Source: JAUIEH01 sp964483375 (GTDB taxonomy: Bacteria > Pseudomonadota > Alphaproteobacteria > Caulobacterales > Maricaulaceae). Taken from it: 29,069 bases of DNA. Location of the stretch: assembly GCA_964483375.1 (NCBI GenBank), contig CAZABJ010000037.1, positions 1 to 29,069 on the forward strand. The letters run 5' to 3'. Each line of letters opens with the position of its first letter. Position 1 is the stretch's first letter. A model generated the notes under the pieces. That model was given only the letters and a program-made list of their open reading frames with translations. It was not told the origin of the DNA and ran no database searches. The translations under genes and the position numbers were made by a program. Of this stretch, positions 16,203 to 24,344 are shown in pieces.

Positions 16203-17750
16203 ATGAGTTGGGGTCCGGAAATCGACGAGCTTCGCCGTCGCCAAGCATTGGCGCGGGAAATGGGCGGGCCGGAAAAAGTCGCCCGCCAACACGCCGCCGG
16301 CCGGAAAACCGCCCGCGAGCGCATCGCGCTCCTGCTCGACCACGGCTCGTTTCGCGAAATCGGATCAATCGCCGGCGCCGCCGCGTATGACGACAAGGGC
16401 GAACTCGTCGAGTTCACCCCGGCGAACTGCCTCTTCGGTCGTGGCCGCATCGAAGACCGCCCGGTGGTGGTCGTCGCTGACGACTTCACCGTGCGCGGCG
16501 GAGCGGGTGATGCGGCGATTTACGAAAAACAAATCATGGCGGAACAGACCGCCCGTGAGCTGCGCGTGCCCTTGGTGCGGTTGATTGAGGGAACCGGCGG
16601 GGGCGGTTCGGTGAAGTCGCTGTTGGATCTGGGACGGTCCTATGTCCCATTTAATCCTGGCTGGGACCATGTGGTCGCCAATCTGGAAACAGCGCCGGTA
16701 GTCTCGCTGGTGCTCGGCCCCACCGCGGGGCTCGGCGCGGCGCGGACCGTCTCCAGCCACTATTCGGCGATGGTGCGCGGCCAATCACAGCTCTTCATCG
16801 CTGGACCGCCGGTTGTTGCCGGGGTCGGCGAGGAGGTCACGAAAGAGGAGCTCGGCGGCGCTGATCTGCAAATCGCGGCCGGCGCGGTGGACGACGCTTT
16901 CGCCACCGAAGAGGACGCCATGACCGCAGCGCGCTGGTTTCTCTCCTATCTGCCCCGTGCAGCCGGCGAAGCGCCGCCGCGCCGACCGACCGAGGACCCC
17001 TCCGCCCGCGCTGAGGAAGCGCTTCGAAGCATCGTCCCTCGAGACAAGCGCTATTCCTACGATATGCGCAGCATTCTCAGCGCGGTGATGGACCGGGGCT
17101 CGGTCTTTGAAATGGCGCGGCATTTCGGAGCCTCGGTGATCACCGCGCTCGCCCGGCTGAATGGCTGGCCGGTCGCGGTGTTGGCGTCAAACCCGCAAAT
17201 CTATGGCGGAGGCTGGACGGCGGAGGCGGCGCAGAAAATCACCCGCTTTGTCGATCTCGCCGAAACCTTCCGACTGCCGGTGGTCCATTTGGTCGACGTG
17301 CCCGGCTTTGTCATCGGGACGCGGGCGGAGCGCGCCGGCACCATTCGCGCCGGCGCCCGGGCCTTGTCAGCGATCTATCAAGCGAGCGTGCCCTGGGCGA
17401 GCGTCGTGGTGCGGCGCGCCTTCGGCGTCGCGGGAGCGGCGATGGCGAACCATACGCGTCTCCGGTTCCGCTACGCCTGGCCTTCCGGGGTTTGGGGCTC
17501 TCTTCCCATCGAAGGCGGGGTGGAGGCCGCTTTCAAGTCCGCGCTCGAACAAGCAGCAGACCCTGACGCCATGCGGACGGAGCTCAAGGCCAAGCTCGCC
17601 GCGCTGGAATCGCCGTTCCGCTCCGCCGAAGCGTTTTACATCGAGGAGATCATCGACCCCGCCGAGACCCGCGCGCTGCTGTGCGAATTCGCCGACATCG
17701 CCGCACCCCTGCGCGACCGTGAGACGCCAAAAACCCGTTACAGGCCTTAA
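16203..17750 (+). CDS. Acyl-CoA carboxylase carboxyltransferase (beta) subunit
   Basis: Biotin-dependent acyl-CoA carboxylase beta subunit of the AccD/PccB/MccB type, 515 residues, a cytoplasmic crotonase-fold enzyme that carboxylates an acyl-CoA with carboxybiotin. It has the N-terminal HAAGRKTARERIALLLD block (30-46), a glycine-rich oxyanion loop EGTGGGGSV (129-137), GAVDDAFATEEDA after the first domain, and in the second domain NPQIYGGGWTAEAAQK and DVPGFVIGTRAE. The region that holds the specificity Asp of PccB (GGAYDVM) reads FGVAGAAM here, so propionyl-CoA is not a safe guess. No biotin carboxylase or carrier gene is next to it, so it must borrow a subunit from elsewhere. Its stop overlaps the convergent chemoreceptor stop in TTAA. 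The ribosome site is weak. Confidence 0.87.
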   Translation: MSWGPEIDELRRRQALAREMGGPEKVARQHAAGRKTARERIALLLDHGSFREIGSIAGAAAYDDKGELVEFTPANCLFGRGRIEDRPVVVVADDFTVRGGAGDAAIYEKQIMAEQTARELRVPLVRLIEGTGGGGSVKSLLDLGRSYVPFNPGWDHVVANLETAPVVSLVLGPTAGLGAARTVSSHYSAMVRGQSQLFIAGPPVVAGVGEEVTKEELGGADLQIAAGAVDDAFATEEDAMTAARWFLSYLPRAAGEAPPRRPTEDPSARAEEALRSIVPRDKRYSYDMRSILSAVMDRGSVFEMARHFGASVITALARLNGWPVAVLASNPQIYGGGWTAEAAQKITRFVDLAETFRLPVVHLVDVPGFVIGTRAERAGTIRAGARALSAIYQASVPWASVVVRRAFGVAGAAMANHTRLRFRYAWPSGVWGSLPIEGGVEAAFKSALEQAADPDAMRTELKAKLAALESPFRSAEAFYIEEIIDPAETRALLCEFADIAAPLRDRETPKTRYRP

Positions 17751-19810
17751 GCCGCAGCGACGTCGTCCAGGAAGGCCCGGACCGCGTCTCGCAAGCGGTC
17801 CGAGGTTTTGGCCACCTGATCCGCCGCATTTCGGGCGTCGTGAGCGCTGTGGGCGTTGGCGTCCACCAATGCGCCCAGCGATCTCACATTGTCTTCCGCC
17901 GAGGCTGTGTTGCAGGCCGCTTCCTGGGTGGCGCCGCCGATAGACCCCGTCGCGGCGTATTGCTCCTCCACCGCCGCAGCGATTGCGCCCGCGGACTCGG
18001 TCACGGAGTTGAAACGCCCCATCACCGTCTTGAACGCGGCGACTGACTGAGTCGCGGTCGACTGGATTTCGCTGATGCGCGCTGCGATGTCGCCTGTGGC
18101 CGTGCTGGTTTGATCGGCGAGCGTTTTCACTTCACTGGCCACCACGGCGAACCCCCTGCCCGCCTCACCTGCGCGCGCCGCCTCGATCGTGGCGTTGAGC
18201 GCAAGCAGATTGGTTTGCGCAGCGATGTCTTCGATCAAAGACACCACGCCCTCAATCGCAAGCGCGGCTTCGCCGAGCCGTTCGAAGCCCTCTTGGCACA
18301 GCGCCGCGTCGGCAACGGCCTGGCCGGAGGTTTCGTTTGCATTTGTCGCGCGCTCTGCGATCTCTCCGATGGAGGCTGTCAGCTCTTCCACCGCCGCGGC
18401 GACCGAGCCGACCGCGCCCGCCGCCATCGCCGAGGCCGCGCCGGCCGCAGCAGCCTCCTCCCGCGCCGTCGCAGCGCCCTGGGATAATGATACGGCGACG
18501 CGGCTCATGGCGTCGGCCTCCCCCGCAAGGCTGTCGAGGGATTGAGACACCACAGCTTCAAACTCACGCAACACCGCCTCCAACCGCTCGCGGCGCTGCT
18601 CCCCTGCGATCGCGGCTTCGGACCGCTCCCGCTCCAGTTCCGCACGCTCTTCCGCTTGGCGGGTTTGCTCTTGCTGCATGCGACGGTTTTCTTCGGCGCG
18701 GTCCCTGAACACCACAAGCGCCCGGGCCATGTCGCCCAACTCGTCGGAACGCTTATCGCTGGCGACTTTCGCGGTCAAATCGCCCTCGGAGATGCGGCCC
18801 ATCGTCGAGATCATCGCACCGAGCGGACCAGTGACGCCCCCGACCACGCGCCAGGCAAGGCCGCCCGAAACGCCCAGGGAAATCAATCCGACCAAGCACC
18901 AGCCCAGCATCGCTCGGGACGCTGCGGCGGCTTGGCGTTCAGCGACTACGCCGAGCGTTGCTGCGAACCGGTCTTCGACCTCTTTGAGCAAATCGATCCG
19001 TGCCGTCGAGGCGACGAACCAATCCGCCCCGGTTACGCCGTCGAGGCTTCCGCCGAACACGCTGTTGCGCGCGGTCACGCGCATGCGTTCGACTTGCTCG
19101 GCGATGGAACCGGTCAGGACCTCATCCAGAAACGCGACGTCGGCTTGGTGTCCGCGCTCACGAACGATCGAGAAATAGGCCTCTTGGGCGGCGCCGTACT
19201 CGATGAAGCTGCGATAAACAGCCCGCGCAAACGCGCCGGAGCCAAAACCGTTGGCGCCCATCGCGCGTTCGAGACCGGCTCTTTCTTTGGCTTGCAGCAC
19301 CGCGGCGTAGGCGACGCCCGCGTCGCTCACCGCGCCGGAGGACACCCCGACCGTCGCATCGGTCGAAACCGATAGGAGCCGCGCGATCATAGGCGTGTAA
19401 TAGCCGGCCATGTCGGCAACCGTGCGATCGAAATCGGTCACCTCACGACGAACACGCGCCAATTGCTCAACGTCACGATCAATGGCCTCAATCGCATCGT
19501 CGTCCGCCCAAACAAAACGAGACGCGGCGGCGGCATAGCGGGACAATGCGTCGTCGGTGGCGCGCCTTTGTCCGGAGAGGTCCGAAGCGAAGCGCTCGCC
19601 CCTCGAGCCGATATAGCCAGCCGACAGACCGCGTTCTTTTTGCAGTTCATGAACAAGCGCGCTGATGACGGGCGCGTATTGAACCGCCGTTTGCACTTGG
19701 CGGGCCTGGGTCATTTGTTGATAGGACTGGGCGACGAGAATCGCGGCCAAAAGCCCCAAGGCGAAACACGGGAGGGCGACGATCGCTAGGATCTTGGTCC
19801 GGAGTTTCAA
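17747..19810 (-). CDS. Methyl-accepting chemotaxis protein with NIT sensor domain
   Basis: Inner-membrane chemoreceptor, 687 residues. TM1 is at about 9-28. A periplasmic NIT-type sensor follows at about 46-290 (starts with ISALVHELQKERGLSAGYIG). TM2 is at about 300-322, and HAMP at about 323-375 (GPLGAMISTMGRISEGDLTA). A coiled, Glu/Arg-rich linker leads to the signalling hairpin. The hairpin tip is the standard IAAQTNLLALNATIEAARAG (529-548), where CheA and CheW bind. Family NIT domains sense nitrate or nitrite, but other ligands cannot be excluded. There is no CheR-tethering pentapeptide; the protein ends DDVAAA. It starts at TTG with a GAGAGG ribosome site, an uncommon start. No che or flagellar genes are near. 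It sits as an insertion between queA and tgt. Confidence 0.93.
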   Translation of the reverse strand: MKLRTKILAIVALPCFALGLLAAILVAQSYQQMTQARQVQTAVQYAPVISALVHELQKERGLSAGYIGSRGERFASDLSGQRRATDDALSRYAAAASRFVWADDDAIEAIDRDVEQLARVRREVTDFDRTVADMAGYYTPMIARLLSVSTDATVGVSSGAVSDAGVAYAAVLQAKERAGLERAMGANGFGSGAFARAVYRSFIEYGAAQEAYFSIVRERGHQADVAFLDEVLTGSIAEQVERMRVTARNSVFGGSLDGVTGADWFVASTARIDLLKEVEDRFAATLGVVAERQAAAASRAMLGWCLVGLISLGVSGGLAWRVVGGVTGPLGAMISTMGRISEGDLTAKVASDKRSDELGDMARALVVFRDRAEENRRMQQEQTRQAEERAELERERSEAAIAGEQRRERLEAVLREFEAVVSQSLDSLAGEADAMSRVAVSLSQGAATAREEAAAAGAASAMAAGAVGSVAAAVEELTASIGEIAERATNANETSGQAVADAALCQEGFERLGEAALAIEGVVSLIEDIAAQTNLLALNATIEAARAGEAGRGFAVVASEVKTLADQTSTATGDIAARISEIQSTATQSVAAFKTVMGRFNSVTESAGAIAAAVEEQYAATGSIGGATQEAACNTASAEDNVRSLGALVDANAHSAHDARNAADQVAKTSDRLRDAVRAFLDDVAAA

Positions 19811-19957
19811 TGAGGCCTCTCGCAGTCCTTTTTCGGTCCCTTACGCCAATACACGCAGCGCCGTTTCCGATTGGTTAGCTGCGTCGCTGCTTCGCGGGCC
19901 AGACGCCTTAACGTCGAGCGGGCGGCGCGGGCGGAACCCGCCTCCCATTTGCACCGC

Positions 19958-21031
19958 TCAACCGGGCGGATCCTGCGGACGCTCCAAAAGACAGGCGTCG
20001 CCATAGGAATAGAACCGATACGCCTCGGCGACGGCGTGGGCGTAAGCGGCTTTCATGCGCTCGGTTCCGGAAAACGCGCACACCAACATGAACAGCGTGG
20101 AACGCGGCAAATGGAAGTTGGTCATCATCGCGTCGACGGTTTTGAACCGGTAACCGGGCGTGATGAAGAGGCGCGTCTCGGCCGCCTCCGCGCGCACCTG
20201 GCCGTCCGGCTCGGCCGCGCTCTCCAAGGTGCGCAGGCTGGTGGTGCCGACCGCCACAATACGCCGGCCGTCCCGCCGAGCGGCGTTGATCGCCTCGGCC
20301 GCTTCGGGCCGGACTTCATACCACTCCGCGTGCATAGGATGGTCCTCGACCGCGTCGGTCTTCACCGGCAGGAACGTGCCCGCGCTGACATGCAGGGTGA
20401 TGCGCGCAAGCCCGACGCCGCGCGCGGCGAGGGCGTCCAGCAACGGCGCGGTGAAGTGCAGCCCCGCGGTCGGGGCGGCGAAGGAACCCCGGTCGCGCGC
20501 GAACACGGTCTCATAGTCGCCGCGATCATTCTCATCGGGCGGTCGCCGGCGCGCGATATAAGGCGGCAGCGGCGTTTCCCCGACGGCGTCGATCAGCGTG
20601 TCCAGCGCCTCTCCAGTCCTCGAAAACCGAAGCACCACCACGCCGTCCTCAGTCTTGTCGACCACTTCGGCGTCCAATAGGCCGCGCACGCGCACGGCGT
20701 CGCCAATACGAAGGCGCTTTGCGGGGCGGGCGAAGGCCCGCCAGTCGCTCGCCCCCAACCGTTCGAACAGATTGAAGGACACCGCCGCGGGACCACCCCC
20801 GCCTTCGGCTCTGGCCGGTCTCTCACCGTCCAGGGCGGCGCGGATCGTCCGGGTGTCGTTGACCACCAACAGATCGCCCGCACGCAGGATCGCCGGCAAG
20901 TCGCGAACCACGCGGTCCTCAAACGGGCCTGCGGGGGGAACGACCAGCAATTTCGCCGCATCCCTGGGACGCGCAGGGCGCAGCGCGATGCGCTCCTCTG
21001 GAAGCTCGTAGTCGAAGTCGGAAAGACGCAT
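19958..21031 (-). CDS. queA: S-adenosylmethionine:tRNA ribosyltransferase-isomerase QueA
   Basis: Transfers and isomerises the ribosyl part of SAM onto preQ1-tRNA to make epoxyqueuosine, in the cytoplasm. The 357-residue length is normal. Recognisable blocks are MRLSDFDYELPEERIA (1-16), DLLVVNDTRTI, PTAGLHFTAPLL, GTFLPVKTD, and GTTSLRTLES near the C-terminal third, with VDAMMTNFHLPRSTL following. The partner tgt lies further along the same strand but is separated by a chemoreceptor, a carboxyltransferase, a Rieske homologue and an unknown gene, unlike the usual adjacent queA-tgt pair. The upstream neighbour is the Mrr-like gene, ending 23 bases before the start, so the two are probably co-transcribed. 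Confidence 0.97.
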   Translation of the reverse strand: MRLSDFDYELPEERIALRPARPRDAAKLLVVPPAGPFEDRVVRDLPAILRAGDLLVVNDTRTIRAALDGERPARAEGGGGPAAVSFNLFERLGASDWRAFARPAKRLRIGDAVRVRGLLDAEVVDKTEDGVVVLRFSRTGEALDTLIDAVGETPLPPYIARRRPPDENDRGDYETVFARDRGSFAAPTAGLHFTAPLLDALAARGVGLARITLHVSAGTFLPVKTDAVEDHPMHAEWYEVRPEAAEAINAARRDGRRIVAVGTTSLRTLESAAEPDGQVRAEAAETRLFITPGYRFKTVDAMMTNFHLPRSTLFMLVCAFSGTERMKAAYAHAVAEAYRFYSYGDACLLERPQDPPG

Positions 21032-21054
21032 GGCCGCGGGGGATTACCCGCCCG

Positions 21055-21966
21055 TCAACCGCGGCGCAATGCTTCTTCCGCGTCGATCAAATCGTCAAGC
21101 CGGCTGAGATCATCGTGGTGCAACAGCAAGACGCCGTTGGCCAATGCAAGCTCCTTAGCCGCACGCGTAAACCCATTGCTGGCGCACACGGCGGCATGGG
21201 TGGCGTCTCCGACGATGGCCTGGCCCGCGACGATTTCCTGCACCGCGCTGTTGCCGACGCGGCTGCGATAGCGCTTGCACTGGATGGCCACCACCCGACG
21301 CCCGCGCGCGCCGACCAAATCGACGCCCTGGTCCCCGGTGTCGCGCCAATTGCGGACCCGCCAGCCGCCGCGGCGCAAGCGCTGAGCGCAGAAACGCTCA
21401 TATTCCGGCCCCGACATGCCGGGACGGAACGTAATCCGGAACCAGCCGGACTTCGCGCGGTGGTCGTCGCCCTCGTCAGCGGCTTTTTCGATCTCCTCGC
21501 GCCATTCGGCGATCAGATAGTCGCGCGCCAACACGCTCTCGCGCGCTTCGCCTTTCAACCCGTCCAGAATGACCCGTTGGATGAAGTAGTCCTGCTCACG
21601 GGCCCAAGATTCGTCGTCGGTGGCGCCGTAGTCGTCCACCCGTTCGGACGCCGCGCGTTTGCGCGCCAGCGTGCCGGCATGACGGCGCATCAACTCGCGC
21701 GCGCGGCGCTCGAGCCGACGTATTTCGCGCTCCGACAGCGCCGCATTGGCGCGCATCGCCCCCCTTGAGGTCACCCGCTGAAGCAGCGCGGACACCAGAT
21801 ACAAGGCAGCCAAAGCGGTGGATACGATCACCGACCACTTCGAAGCCTCAAGAAACGGCACGTCCGCGCCATAGGTCAGCCCCAGCGAGCCAACCATGAC
21901 GCCCAGCCCCCAAAAGGCGAATACCTTTTCAAAGAAGCCGATTGGCCGCACTGCGCGCTCCGACAT
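21055..21966 (-). CDS. Membrane-anchored Mrr-like restriction endonuclease-fold protein
   Basis: A 303-residue protein with two predicted N-terminal membrane helices (about 13-31 and 44-63). A long, charged, helical middle follows (about 70-170), then a C-terminal Mrr_cat-type PD-(D/E)xK nuclease domain (about 182-290). Catalytic candidates are E188, D216 in DQGVDLVG and the QCK triad Q229-K231 in VAIQCKRY, followed by the family's SAVQEIVAGQAI helix. All expected residues are present, so nuclease activity is plausible. Classical Mrr proteins cut modified DNA; membrane-anchored relatives have unknown roles, perhaps degrading incoming DNA. The ATG has AAGGAG 7 bases upstream. It sits on the same strand between the double-hotdog gene and queA with short gaps, so it looks like part of the operon rather than a separate defence island. 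Confidence 0.82.
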   Translation of the reverse strand: MSERAVRPIGFFEKVFAFWGLGVMVGSLGLTYGADVPFLEASKWSVIVSTALAALYLVSALLQRVTSRGAMRANAALSEREIRRLERRARELMRRHAGTLARKRAASERVDDYGATDDESWAREQDYFIQRVILDGLKGEARESVLARDYLIAEWREEIEKAADEGDDHRAKSGWFRITFRPGMSGPEYERFCAQRLRRGGWRVRNWRDTGDQGVDLVGARGRRVVAIQCKRYRSRVGNSAVQEIVAGQAIVGDATHAAVCASNGFTRAAKELALANGVLLLHHDDLSRLDDLIDAEEALRRG

Positions 21967-22025
21967 TGGGGATCTCCTTCATCCGACATCCCCAACCCAT
22001 GCACAGATTCGCCCGATTTCGCCGC

Positions 22026-22763
22026 CTATGTCGCCGGAGCGGGCCTATCGAGCGCAATCCAAATCGCATCCGCAATCGCGAGCAGCGTCCCGTCCTCACC
22101 ATAGAGCGCAGAGCCCGCAAAACGCTTACGGCGCTCCTCACCGCGCCGCCAAGCCGTCACCATGCAGCGCTCGCCCGGGCGCGGGGTGCGGTCCACACGC
22201 GCCGACAATCGTCCCAACAGGGCGGGCAGTCCCCGCTCGCCGAGCGCGAAATAGCCCGGGCAATCAAGCGCCGACCAAACATAGCGCGCCGGAATAGCGC
22301 CGTTCTCGGCGAGCGTTGGGTCCGGCGTCCAGGGCGCGGCGTAGAGGTTCTCTTCCCCCGCCACCCCGCCTGCGAAAATCCGCAGGCCGTCGCCGGGTTC
22401 GCGCGCCGGGCCGCACACGAAACAGGTGTCGAAGGTGAAGCCTTCCAAACCCGGGTAGCGCTTTGCGGCGTCTTCGGCGTCGGCGAGGTTCGGCGGCGGG
22501 GGCGCTTGGAGGGTGACCTCCTTACGCTCAGCGCGTCCCACCTCCGTGTCGCCGTGAAGCAGGACGGCGGTCCCCCCCTCGGTCTTGAGCGTCAAAGGCG
22601 TGTCCAAGGGCGGCGGCGCCTTCAGCGTGGCCGCGACATTGCTGCCGCCAAGCGCTTCCGCCATCAGGCCGCTGACATAGCCGCCATTGCCCGATTGGGG
22701 CGGGCCGCAATACCGGCCCGCCACCACGACTTCGCGGCTGTCGACTTCGCCGACCGCGCTCAC
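22026..22763 (-). CDS. Thioesterase-like double-hotdog protein
   Basis: A 245-residue protein that looks like a tandem hotdog-fold thioesterase relative. Conserved-looking parts are GRYCGPPQSGNGGYVSGLMA (17-36), where the glycine-rich turn leads into the central hotdog helix, ATLKAPPPLDTPL (45-57), CFVCGPAREPGDGLRIF (114-130), and WSALDCPGYFAL (163-174), which opens the second hotdog. No active-site acid stands out, so it may hydrolyse an acyl-CoA or only bind one. I chose the GTG at 22763, with GGAG just upstream and 4 bases after the cyclophilin stop; a longer frame to 22808 would overlap that gene by 41 bases. The tight spacing says it is co-translated with the cyclophilin gene. The substrate is unknown. 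Confidence 0.72.
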   Translation of the reverse strand: MSAVGEVDSREVVVAGRYCGPPQSGNGGYVSGLMAEALGGSNVAATLKAPPPLDTPLTLKTEGGTAVLLHGDTEVGRAERKEVTLQAPPPPNLADAEDAAKRYPGLEGFTFDTCFVCGPAREPGDGLRIFAGGVAGEENLYAAPWTPDPTLAENGAIPARYVWSALDCPGYFALGERGLPALLGRLSARVDRTPRPGERCMVTAWRRGEERRKRFAGSALYGEDGTLLAIADAIWIALDRPAPAT

Positions 22764-22767
22764 CGTC

Positions 22768-23670
22768 TCACTCCGCCAACGCGGCGGCGGACGGCGCCGG
22801 CCACTCACAAGGGTCGAAGGACTGGCCCTGCGCTTCGAGTTGGGCCTCCAACGCGCTGGCGAAGGACTCCGAGCTCGTGCGCATCACCCAGGCGCGATCG
22901 CGTTCGCCTTCAGGCAACTCGCTCATCACGCGCGCTTCGAGGATCCGGCTGGGTTGGGCTGGGGGTTCGCCGACGGCGAGGGAGAGAACCACGTCCAGCC
23001 CGTGCACCACCCGTCCCCATGTCGTGTACTGGGCGTCAAGGTGCGGAGAGGCGCCGCGCATCAAAAAGAACTGGGAGTTTGCGCTGTGGGGATTCCCCGT
23101 GCGGGCCATGGAGGTCACGCCGGCGCAATGCAGCATGAAGGCGTTCACGCGGTTGTCGCCGGTCATCGCGGCGAGCGCTGTGGGTTGGTGGGCGACGACA
23201 AAGCCGTTGCGATAGCTGATTTCGATGGGCTGAGCGGTTCCTTGCGCCTCAGCGACCCGACGAACCTCATCGTCGAACTCAACGCGCGCGGTGAATTCCG
23301 CGCGCAGGTCGGGATAGCGAGAGCCGCCGCCGCCGGTGCCCGTCGGGTCGCCGCCCTGAGCCATGAAGCCTTCGATGACGCGGTGGAACTCAATGCCGTC
23401 ATAGAAGCCTTCCCCCGCCAAGGTGGAGATGCGCTCCACATGGTTCGGCGCGAAATCGGGGGCGAATTCGATCAGGATCCGCCCCCTATCGGTGTCCATC
23501 CGCAGGAGGTGCTCCGGGGCGACCTCGCGCCAGTCATCGGGCGCGGCGGCGACTTCTGCGGGCAGGGCGTCGGACACGGCGCTTTCCTCACTCTGGGCTT
23601 CATCTTGGGCGCAAGCAGGCGCGAGCAACATCAGGGCGGCGGCCGACAGGGAAGCGACCGCCCGCGTCAT
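22768..23670 (-). CDS. Exported cyclophilin-type peptidyl-prolyl cis-trans isomerase
   Basis: A 300-residue cyclophilin with an N-terminal export signal. The segment ends APAC, so C20 may be lipidated, although the lipobox is imperfect and ordinary signal-peptidase cleavage is possible. The active-site block FHRVIEGFMAQGGD lies in the first half of the domain, and SMARTGNPHSANSQFFLM carries the second conserved part. Between them is an insertion of about 40 residues compared with small bacterial PpiA/PpiB, and there is a C-terminal extension of about 70 residues. I chose the ATG at 23670 because it overlaps the coaD stop as ATGA; a TTG four codons upstream is in frame but unlikely. It probably assists folding of exported proteins in the periplasm. 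The same gene pair with coaD is common in alphaproteobacteria. Confidence 0.9.
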   Translation of the reverse strand: MTRAVASLSAAALMLLAPACAQDEAQSEESAVSDALPAEVAAAPDDWREVAPEHLLRMDTDRGRILIEFAPDFAPNHVERISTLAGEGFYDGIEFHRVIEGFMAQGGDPTGTGGGGSRYPDLRAEFTARVEFDDEVRRVAEAQGTAQPIEISYRNGFVVAHQPTALAAMTGDNRVNAFMLHCAGVTSMARTGNPHSANSQFFLMRGASPHLDAQYTTWGRVVHGLDVVLSLAVGEPPAQPSRILEARVMSELPEGERDRAWVMRTSSESFASALEAQLEAQGQSFDPCEWPAPSAAALAE

Positions 23671-24173
23671 CGGGTAAGACAAGCCAATTTCTCCTTCAGT
23701 CGCCGAACCACGCCGGGGGGCACGAAGGGGGACACGTCCCCGTCGAGCCGGGCGATCTCCTTCACCAATCGCGAGGCGATCGCTTGATGGCGCGGATCGG
23801 CCATGAAAAACACCGTCTCGATATCAGGATTAATCCGTTGGTTCATCGCCACCATCTGAAATTCGTACTCAAAATCCGACACCGCCCGCAGTCCGCGCAC
23901 GATCATCTGCGCACCCACATGCTCGGCGAACCGCATCAACAACGAATCAAATGGACGAACCACGATCTCGGCGAGCGCTGAGAACACCGCGGTCTCCTCC
24001 TCGACCATCGCCACCCGTTCCTCGAGCGAGAACAGCGGCCCCTTGGCCTCGTTAATGGCCACCCCGATGACCACGCGGTCCACGATTTTCGCAGCGCGTT
24101 CAATGATGTCGAGATGCCCGTTGGTGATCGGGTCAAAGGTGCCCGGATACAGAGCAACGCGAGGAGCAGCCAT
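23667..24173 (-). CDS. coaD: Phosphopantetheine adenylyltransferase CoaD
   Basis: Fourth step of coenzyme A synthesis: 4'-phosphopantetheine plus ATP gives dephospho-CoA. The nucleotidyltransferase motif GTFDPITNGH spans 11-20, with IVRGLRAVSDFEYE and FQMVAMNQ later and ASRLVKEIA near the end. The ATG at 24173 gives the usual 168 residues; the frame stays open for 28 more codons upstream but those are not family sequence. No strong Shine-Dalgarno is visible. Its stop overlaps the start of the cyclophilin gene as ATGA, so those genes are translationally coupled. The upstream neighbour on the other strand is the secreted protein gene, so the promoter lies in the 171-base divergent gap. Confidence 0.97.
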   Translation of the reverse strand: MAAPRVALYPGTFDPITNGHLDIIERAAKIVDRVVIGVAINEAKGPLFSLEERVAMVEEETAVFSALAEIVVRPFDSLLMRFAEHVGAQMIVRGLRAVSDFEYEFQMVAMNQRINPDIETVFFMADPRHQAIASRLVKEIARLDGDVSPFVPPGVVRRLKEKLACLTR

Positions 24174-24300
24174 GGAAACCCGAGGTCCGATTGCAACGCC
24201 GAGGGACCCACAGGCTAGGCGCGCGCGGCTCGGCGCCGCAAGGCCCGTCGCCTTCACGACCTTTTTCGTCGCAACACGTCCTCAATCACGCCGCATTCCA

Positions 24301-24316
24301 ATGAAAATTATTTCAT
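24301..24316. repeat. Inverted repeat in the divergent promoter region of the secreted-protein gene
   Basis: ATGAAA-ATTA-TTTCAT is a 6+6 inverted repeat with a 4-base spacer, ending 28 bases before the start codon at 24345. It is AT-rich in an otherwise GC-rich region. It could be an operator, for example for the TetR regulator encoded downstream at 25659, or simply part of a promoter. No second copy was noticed in the window. Confidence 0.3.
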
Positions 24317-24344
24317 CGAAATAGCTGGACCTCAGGAGGACGCA

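Noticed and set aside
19807..20004. 65-residue minus-strand open frame between queA and the chemoreceptor
   Set aside because: Overlaps the end of queA out of frame, is Arg-rich, and has no ribosome site.
21055..22763. A defence island formed by the Mrr-like gene and neighbours
   Set aside because: The neighbours are a thioesterase-like gene, a cyclophilin and queA; no methylase, helicase, toxin or other defence gene is present.
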